A stretch of DNA of 64,000 nt from contig NZ_AP024525.1 of assembly GCF_020886775.1 (NCBI RefSeq), positions 744,001 to 808,000 of the forward strand, in the 5' to 3' direction. Below, in pieces: positions 60,041-64,000 of the stretch (positions are counted from its first letter, which is position 1; the number at the start of each line of letters is the position of its first letter). This DNA is from Sinomonas cyclohexanicum (lineage in GTDB: Bacteria; Actinomycetota; Actinomycetes; Actinomycetales; Micrococcaceae). The position numbers and the translations under genes were made by a program. The notes below the pieces were generated by a model that was not told the DNA's origin, did not search any database, and worked only from the letters and a program-made list of their open reading frames with translations.

Positions 60041-60068
60041 GGTGACCTTCGGGAGGTGACTTTCAGAA
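60041..60068 (+). repeat. Pair of 14-bp units downstream of regX3, similar to those at 7304
   Basis: GGTGACCTTCGGGA (60041-60054) and GGTGACTTTCAGAA (60055-60068). The second agrees with unit 1 at 7304 in 9 of 14 positions. More degenerate GGGTGNNNCTTCT-like units precede them (59957-60017), so the whole gap between regX3 and the palindrome is repetitive. Confidence 0.6.
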
Positions 60069-60081
60069 TGCGGCGTAGCGC

Positions 60082-60103
60082 GCACGACGGCGGCCGGTCA
60101 CCT
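60082..60103. repeat. Left arm of the palindromic hairpin split by the IS30 element
   Basis: GCACGACGGCGG with ten further bases, exactly complementary to 61600-61621. Joined to the right flank after removal of 60104-61589 it forms a 25-bp stem with a 4-nt loop. Before the insertion it will have been the terminator between regX3 and the lipoprotein gene. Confidence 0.85.
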
Positions 60104-61586
60104 GGCGGTTTCTAGTGGTCGTTGCAACACCGCTGGTTGATCAGGTGGAGGTTAGCAGGTCGCGCAGGCGCTCGGCTGGGGTCTTCCAGCCGAGCGTCTT
60201 GCGTGGTCGGGCGTTGAGTTCCTGGGCGACGTGCTCGAGGTCCTCGGGGCCGTAGACCGACAGGTCGGTGCCCTTGGGGAAGTACTGGCGCAGCAGGCCG
60301 TTGGTGTTCTCGTTGGTCCCGCGCTGCCAGGGGCTGGCCGGGTCGCAGAAGTACACGTCCATGCCGGTGGCGAGCGTGAACGTGCGGTGGCGGGCCATCT
60401 CGGAGCCCTGGTCCCAGGTCAGGGACCCGCGCAGGTGCTCCGGGAGGGTCTGCACGGTCTCGATGAGGGCGTCGCGGACGCTGGCCGCGTCGTGCCCGTG
60501 GGGCAGGTGCAGGAGCATCACGTAGCGGGTGGTGCGCTCGACCAGGGTCCCGATCGCGGACCGGTTGGAGGCGCCGGTGATCAGGTCCCCTTCCCAGTGC
60601 CCGGGCACGGCGCGGTCCTGGACCTCGGCGGGCCGGTCGGAGATCATGACCATGCCCTCGAACCGCGGGATCCGTTCGGTCCCGTCGCGGTGCGGGCGGC
60701 GGACGGCCCGGCCGGTGCGCAGGGACGCGGCGACCTCGCGTTTGAGGCCTCCGCGTCCTTGGACGTAGATGGCCTGGTAGACGGTCTCGTGGCACACGCG
60801 CATCTCCGCATCGTGGGGATAGTCCTGCACCAGAGCATGGCAGATCTGCTCCGGGGACCACCGCGTGGCCAGCTTCCCCGCGACGTAGTCCCGCAGCGGG
60901 CCCGGCCGGGCGAGCTTGGCCTGCCTGGGCCGGGGACGGCGCACGGCGGCCGCCCGCTGGGCGGCATAGGGGAAGTACCGCCCGTCGGTGCTGTTGCGGG
61001 CGATCTCCCGGGAGACGGTGGAGGCGGACCGGCCCAGCTGCCGGCCGATCTCCCGCAGTGTGGCCCCGGCGGCGAGCAGGTCCCCGATCCGTTCCCGCTC
61101 GGGCAGGGACAGGTAGCGCGGATCAAGGGGCTTCTCCACTCCGGCCAGCGGCACCGCTGCGCTGACGGAGGGGGCGCGGGCTTCCATGGGAATGTTGTAG
61201 TCCACCACGCGCCCGTCCCGGTACCGGCGCCCGTTGCCCAGCTTGTGGACCCCGTTGTCCCATTCCTGAGCGGTCGTGCGGTGGATCCCGAGCCGCTCGG
61301 CGGCCTCAGTCCGGCTGAGGCCCTCGCGCCGGAGCCGGTGGAAGTCCCCCCGCGCAGGCCTGTCCGAGCGCTTCCGCGCCAGCCCGGCCTTCCGCACCCA
61401 CCCATACCCCGTGTTCCGGTTCACGCCCAGCTCCGCCGAAACAGCCGTCACCGACTCCCCGGCACGCACACGCTCCACGAACCCCTCACGGAACCGGGCC
61501 CTCCCAGCATCTCCATCCCCATAACGCGGCACGGTCGTTGCAACTCCTCAAAGTCCGAGGTGTTGCAACGACCGTTAGAACCCAAG
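60104..61586 (-). mobile_element. IS30-family insertion sequence
   Basis: 1483 bp with one intact transposase gene. Imperfect 25-bp terminal inverted repeats lie at 60107-60131 and 61559-61583 (22 of 25 bases match, inner 15 perfect: GGTCGTTGCAACACC). CCT occurs directly outside both ends (60101-60103 and 61587-61589) and is the likely 3-bp target duplication, which fits the 2-3 bp known for IS30 elements. Excising the element with one CCT restores a perfect palindrome. This supports these ends over the alternative pair at 60117/61573 flanked by GT. Confidence 0.9.
60141..61532 (-). CDS. IS30-family transposase
   Basis: 463 residues, intact. Two N-terminal helix-turn-helix regions (about 20-47 and 70-95), then the HTH_38-type domain (about 141-180: REIGRQLGRSASTVSREI) that contacts the inverted repeats, and the catalytic core with Asp316 (GHWEGDLI), Asp374 (TWDQGSEM) and Glu408 (GTNENTNG). 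The last two are 33 residues apart, as in the DD(33)E of IS30. It cuts and joins the element, with known preference for palindromic targets. No frameshift or stop, so the element is potentially active. Confidence 0.95.
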   Translation of the reverse strand: MPRYGDGDAGRARFREGFVERVRAGESVTAVSAELGVNRNTGYGWVRKAGLARKRSDRPARGDFHRLRREGLSRTEAAERLGIHRTTAQEWDNGVHKLGNGRRYRDGRVVDYNIPMEARAPSVSAAVPLAGVEKPLDPRYLSLPERERIGDLLAAGATLREIGRQLGRSASTVSREIARNSTDGRYFPYAAQRAAAVRRPRPRQAKLARPGPLRDYVAGKLATRWSPEQICHALVQDYPHDAEMRVCHETVYQAIYVQGRGGLKREVAASLRTGRAVRRPHRDGTERIPRFEGMVMISDRPAEVQDRAVPGHWEGDLITGASNRSAIGTLVERTTRYVMLLHLPHGHDAASVRDALIETVQTLPEHLRGSLTWDQGSEMARHRTFTLATGMDVYFCDPASPWQRGTNENTNGLLRQYFPKGTDLSVYGPEDLEHVAQELNARPRKTLGWKTPAERLRDLLTST

Positions 61587-61599
61587 CCTTTCGCTGGAA

Positions 61600-61621
61600 A
61601 GGTGACCGGCCGCCGTCGTGC
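61600..61621. repeat. Right arm of the palindromic hairpin split by the IS30 element
   Basis: Exact complement of 60082-60103. It ends 7 bp before the stop of the minus-strand lipoprotein gene. Together with CCTTTC-GCTG-GAAAGG (61587-61602) it shows the original stem tip. Confidence 0.85.
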
Positions 61622-61628
61622 TTGTGTA

Positions 61629-62234
61629 CTAGCGGCTCTGCGTCGCGGAGGCGGAGGCGGAGGCCGATCCCGATGCCGAGCCGGACGCCGATCCCGATGC
61701 CGAGCCGGACGGGGTGGCCGAGGAGGTTGCCGACGGGGTCGGGATGTACTGGCGGTACTCGGCGAGCGTGCCGTCGAGCACCGGGACCTCGACGTCCTGG
61801 CTCGTGCCGTCCGCCGTGAAGGAGACCTTGGCGAGGGCGCCGGGCACAGCGCCCGCCTTAGACAGGGTGACGTTCGTGCCGGGCTTGGACAGCTCGACCT
61901 CGCCCTTCTTCGGCACGTCGATGCGGATCGTGTTCGCGTCATCCTTGACGGTGAGGGTCACGTCCTTGTCCGACGTGTTGAAGACCGTGCCGAGCAGTCG
62001 GCCCTGGCTGCCGGCCGAGGCGCTGCTCGAGGACGTCGGCTGGTCCGCCGAGACGATCAGCATGTTGCGCAGCTGGAGCACGCCGATGTCGGTGCGGACG
62101 CCGTCAGACGCCGAGTACGTGTGGGTGGTCTGCTGGGCGTTGATGTAGCCGCAGCCCGTGGCGGTCAGCATGCCGACGCCCAGCGCGGCGACGAGGGCGA
62201 CGCGCTTGGCCGGCTTCGTTGCAGAGAAACGCAC
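61629..62234 (-). CDS. Putative lipoprotein with C-terminal Ser-Ala-Gly repeats
   Basis: 201 residues. Signal peptide with lipobox TATGC (Cys near 28), then a soluble beta-rich domain (about 35-165: LQLRNMLIVSAD, LGTVFNTSDKDVTLTVKDD) and a low-complexity tail GSASGSASGSASGS made of 12-bp DNA repeats. Such lipoproteins sit next to carD in Arthrobacter relatives; function unknown. Divergent from carD. Its terminator is the palindrome broken by the IS. Confidence 0.85.
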   Translation of the reverse strand: MRFSATKPAKRVALVAALGVGMLTATGCGYINAQQTTHTYSASDGVRTDIGVLQLRNMLIVSADQPTSSSSASAGSQGRLLGTVFNTSDKDVTLTVKDDANTIRIDVPKKGEVELSKPGTNVTLSKAGAVPGALAKVSFTADGTSQDVEVPVLDGTLAEYRQYIPTPSATSSATPSGSASGSASGSASGSASASASATQSR

Positions 62235-62489
62235 AGCTGGCTCCTGATCAGGGTGTGAGGAAGTCTGGTCGGGCTTAGCCTATCGCCAATTTCGACGTTC
62301 TGTAGATTCGGCGCGCGTCACGCACCGGGGGCGTCCAGCACGGGCCGATGACCCGTCCGTGACGCGCGCGTCCGCGGACGTGAAGCATCTTTTTCGCTCC
62401 TGGTCAACCCCTGTGACGCCGCTCGACGGTCCGACTTCCGCGTAATTCCGCGGTTCTCGGGCAGCCCCGGGCCCGGGTCGAAGGGCAGA

Positions 62490-62510
62490 CGTGGTAGACT
62501 AGTCTGCGGG
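62490..62510 (+). promoter_or_regulatory. Candidate carD promoter -10 region
   Basis: TAGACT (62495-62500) fits TANNNT and lies within the palindrome AGACTAGTCT (62496-62505), some 26 bp before the ATG of carD, in an otherwise GC-rich stretch. No clear -35 can be named. The palindrome could also be a regulator site. Confidence 0.4.
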
Positions 62511-62526
62511 AAAGGGGAATGTCCAC

Positions 62527-63009
62527 ATGGTTTTTGAGGTTGGCGAGACGGTTGTTTATCCCCACCACGGTGCAGCCAAGATCGAAGAGATCAAAATGCG
62601 CACCATCAAGGGCGAAGAGAAGATGTACCTCAAGCTCAAGGTGGCTCAGGGGGACCTGACGATTGAAGTACCGGCCGAGAATGTGGACCTTGTCGGGGTC
62701 CGCGATGTCGTGGGCAAGGAAGGCCTCGAGCACGTGTTCGATGTGCTCCGTGCCGAGTTCACCGAGGAGCCGACCAACTGGTCGCGCCGCTACAAGGCGA
62801 ACCTCGAGAAGCTTGCCTCCGGCGATGTGATCAAGGTCGCCGAGGTCGTGCGCGACCTGTGGCGCCGTGACCAGGACCGCGGACTCTCCGCGGGCGAGAA
62901 GCGTATGCTGGCCAAGGCCCGCCAGATCCTCATCTCGGAGCTTGCGCTCGCGGAGAAGACGGACGAGGAGCAGGCGGCGACTGTGCTCGATGAGGTCCTC
63001 GCGTCCTGA
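62527..63009 (+). CDS. carD: CarD-family transcriptional regulator
   Basis: 160 residues. N-terminal RNA polymerase-interacting domain (about 1-65: [21 protein letters not shown]) and a C-terminal helical DNA-contact domain (about 70-155), with the conserved Trp in [11 protein letters not shown]. In mycobacteria CarD binds the polymerase beta subunit and steadies open complexes at rRNA and other promoters. Length and order (carD-ispD-ispF) are typical for actinobacteria. Ends at the strong terminator 63025-63064. Confidence 0.96.
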   Translation: MVFEVGETVVYPHHGAAKIEEIKMRTIKGEEKMYLKLKVAQGDLTIEVPAENVDLVGVRDVVGKEGLEHVFDVLRAEFTEEPTNWSRRYKANLEKLASGDVIKVAEVVRDLWRRDQDRGLSAGEKRMLAKARQILISELALAEKTDEEQAATVLDEVLAS

Positions 63010-63024
63010 GGCACCGATGCTGGC

Positions 63025-63064
63025 CACGAGGGCCCCGACAGCTTTGGCTGTCGGGGCCCTCGTG
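63025..63064 (+). terminator. Strong intrinsic terminator after carD
   Basis: CACGAGGGCCCCGACAGC (63025-63042) pairs perfectly with 63047-63064 (18 bp) around TTTG, followed by CATTTCC. It lies 15 bp after the carD stop and separates it from ispD. Confidence 0.88.
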
Positions 63065-63105
63065 CATTTCCAGGCCCGCTCACGCCGTCGTCTAGGCTGG
63101 AGGCC

Positions 63106-63870
63106 ATGACTGACGCCCCCCATCTGGCCGCCCCGACCGCCGTCGTGATCGTGGCGGCGGGCTCCGGGACACGGCTCGGCTACGGGCTGCCGAAGGCGCT
63201 CGTGCCGCTCGCGGGGGCACCGCTCCTGCTCCACACGCTCCGGGGCGCCGCCGGGGCAGGCCTCGCCCAGCAGCTCTGCGTGGCCGTGCCGGCCGGGGAC
63301 ACCGAGCTGACGGAGCTGTGCCGCACGTTCGCGGAGGAGCTCGGCGAGGGCGGTCTGCAGATCACTGTCGTGGAGGGCGGCGCGACGCGCGCAGACTCGG
63401 TGCGAGCCGCCCTCGCCGCGCTCGCTCCCGGCACCGGTCACGTCCTCGTCCACGACGCCGCCCGGCCGCTCACGCCGTCGGACGTCTTCCACCGCGTCGC
63501 CGAGGCCCTGGACAGGGGAGCGGCTGCCGTCATCCCGGCCATGCCGGTGGTGGACACGATCAAGTCCACCGCCCCGACGGAGGGCGACGCCGCAGCGATC
63601 GCGGCCGAGGTCGTGACAGGCACGGCGGTGCGCGAGCAGCTGCGCGCGGTGCAGACCCCTCAGGGTTTCGACGCCGCGACCCTCCTGCGCGCCCACGAGG
63701 TCGCCGCCGGATGGGAGCCGGAGCAGGCCGCGGCGATCACCGACGACGCGATGCTCGTCGAGTCCCTCGGCACCCCCGTCTACGTGGTCCCCGGCGACCT
63801 GCAGTCCTTCAAGGTGACCACTCCCATGGACCTCCACTTCGCCGAGACGTTCATCGCCGCGCAGGGCTGA
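63106..63870 (+). CDS. ispD: 2-C-methyl-D-erythritol 4-phosphate cytidylyltransferase
   Basis: 254 residues. [19 protein letters not shown] (CTP-binding, near 12-30), VHDAARPL and [19 protein letters not shown] are the conserved parts. Third step of the non-mevalonate isoprenoid route, joining CTP to MEP. ispF follows after 10 bp, so the two are an operon. ATG at 63106. Confidence 0.95.
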   Translation: MTDAPHLAAPTAVVIVAAGSGTRLGYGLPKALVPLAGAPLLLHTLRGAAGAGLAQQLCVAVPAGDTELTELCRTFAEELGEGGLQITVVEGGATRADSVRAALAALAPGTGHVLVHDAARPLTPSDVFHRVAEALDRGAAAVIPAMPVVDTIKSTAPTEGDAAAIAAEVVTGTAVREQLRAVQTPQGFDAATLLRAHEVAAGWEPEQAAAITDDAMLVESLGTPVYVVPGDLQSFKVTTPMDLHFAETFIAAQG

Positions 63871-63880
63871 GGAGGCACCC

Positions 63881-64000
63881 TTGGATTCCGCACCGATCCT
63901 TCCCCGCACGGGAATCGGCATCGACGTGCACGCGTTCGCGCCGGACGACGCGCCCCGCCCCCTGTGGCTCGGTGGACTGAAGTGGGAGGGCGAGCGCGGA
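63881..64000 (+). CDS. ispF: 2-C-methyl-D-erythritol 2,4-cyclodiphosphate synthase, N-terminal part
   Basis: Runs off the right edge after 40 codons. TTG start at 63881, 6 bp after [18 protein letters not shown] contains the metal-binding Asp and His of IspF near its N terminus; [13 protein letters not shown] follows as expected. Fifth step of the same pathway as ispD. Confidence 0.93.
   Translation, partial: MDSAPILPRTGIGIDVHAFAPDDAPRPLWLGGLKWEGERG

Noticed and set aside
60117-61573. Alternative IS ends with GT as 2-bp duplication
   Set aside because: The inverted repeat continues outside these points to 25 bp, and only the ends at 60104/61586 restore the perfect palindrome.
1-64000. CRISPR arrays, cas genes, phage genes, rRNA genes, replication origin
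   Set aside because: None seen; repeats found are short tandem units or hairpins without spacer structure.

Overview
The window is a GC-rich (about 70%) chromosomal segment from an actinobacterium. The gene set (carD, ispDF, senX3-regX3-phoU, gpmA, the proteasome activator bpa, DUF2516 next to a cystathionine synthase-like gene) and the protein sequences point to the Micrococcaceae, close to Arthrobacter or Sinomonas. That placement is inferred from gene content, not from a search.

Layout. 1-7.6 kb: 3' part of a RecQ-type helicase with a phosphoribosyltransferase tail, a secreted protein, tRNA-Ser(GCT), a prolyl oligopeptidase, a large FAD/NAD(P)-binding protein and a small ORF with a palindromic operator. 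7.7-16 kb: a 1503-residue secreted nuclease/5'-nucleotidase, a VOC protein, tRNA-Ser(TGA), a quinone oxidoreductase and a CPBP protease. 15.4-19.6 kb: a PadR-controlled ABC exporter whose permease is frameshifted. 19.8-21.9 kb: bpa, its small neighbour and an aldo/keto reductase with a hairpin over its ribosome binding site. 22-26.3 kb: a seven-gene Mrp antiporter operon in the order of the archaeal Mbh module. 26.7-34.3 kb: a deleted MFS remnant, a sugar porter and a tightly coupled GMC oxidoreductase/TPP enzyme/enolase-superfamily operon. 34.5-36.4 kb: a Vsr-type nuclease and a zinc-type CDF exporter with its ArsR repressor.

36.5-50.2 kb looks like an accessory stress and envelope region ending beside tRNA-Thr(CGT): a GH15 enzyme, a charged membrane protein with coding minisatellites, topoisomerase IB, a degenerate SDR, a SigB/SigF-like sigma factor, a YbdK ligase, a heptose/glycosyltransferase cluster (GT9, GmhB-like HAD, GT4, HldE-like), two paralogous Rho_N mini-proteins, DUF6328, a universal stress protein and an SPW-repeat protein. 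In the heptose cluster both the phosphatase and the kinase have Gly where the catalytic Asp belongs, and the nucleotidyltransferase domain is frameshifted.

50.5-64 kb is core genome: a lipoprotein peptidase, holB-tmk, a PLP gamma-synthase, gpmA, phoU / senX3-regX3 with a PHO-box-like direct repeat between them, then a lipoprotein, carD, ispD and the start of ispF. An intact IS30-family element sits inside a long palindrome between regX3 and the lipoprotein gene. Removing it restores a perfect 25-bp stem, and the same GCACGACGGC-bounded hairpin recurs at several gene ends. The main points to recheck are this hairpin family and its IS, the doubly Asp-to-Gly heptose cluster, three single-base frameshifts, the Mbh-like antiporter, and the GMC/TPP/enolase operon.
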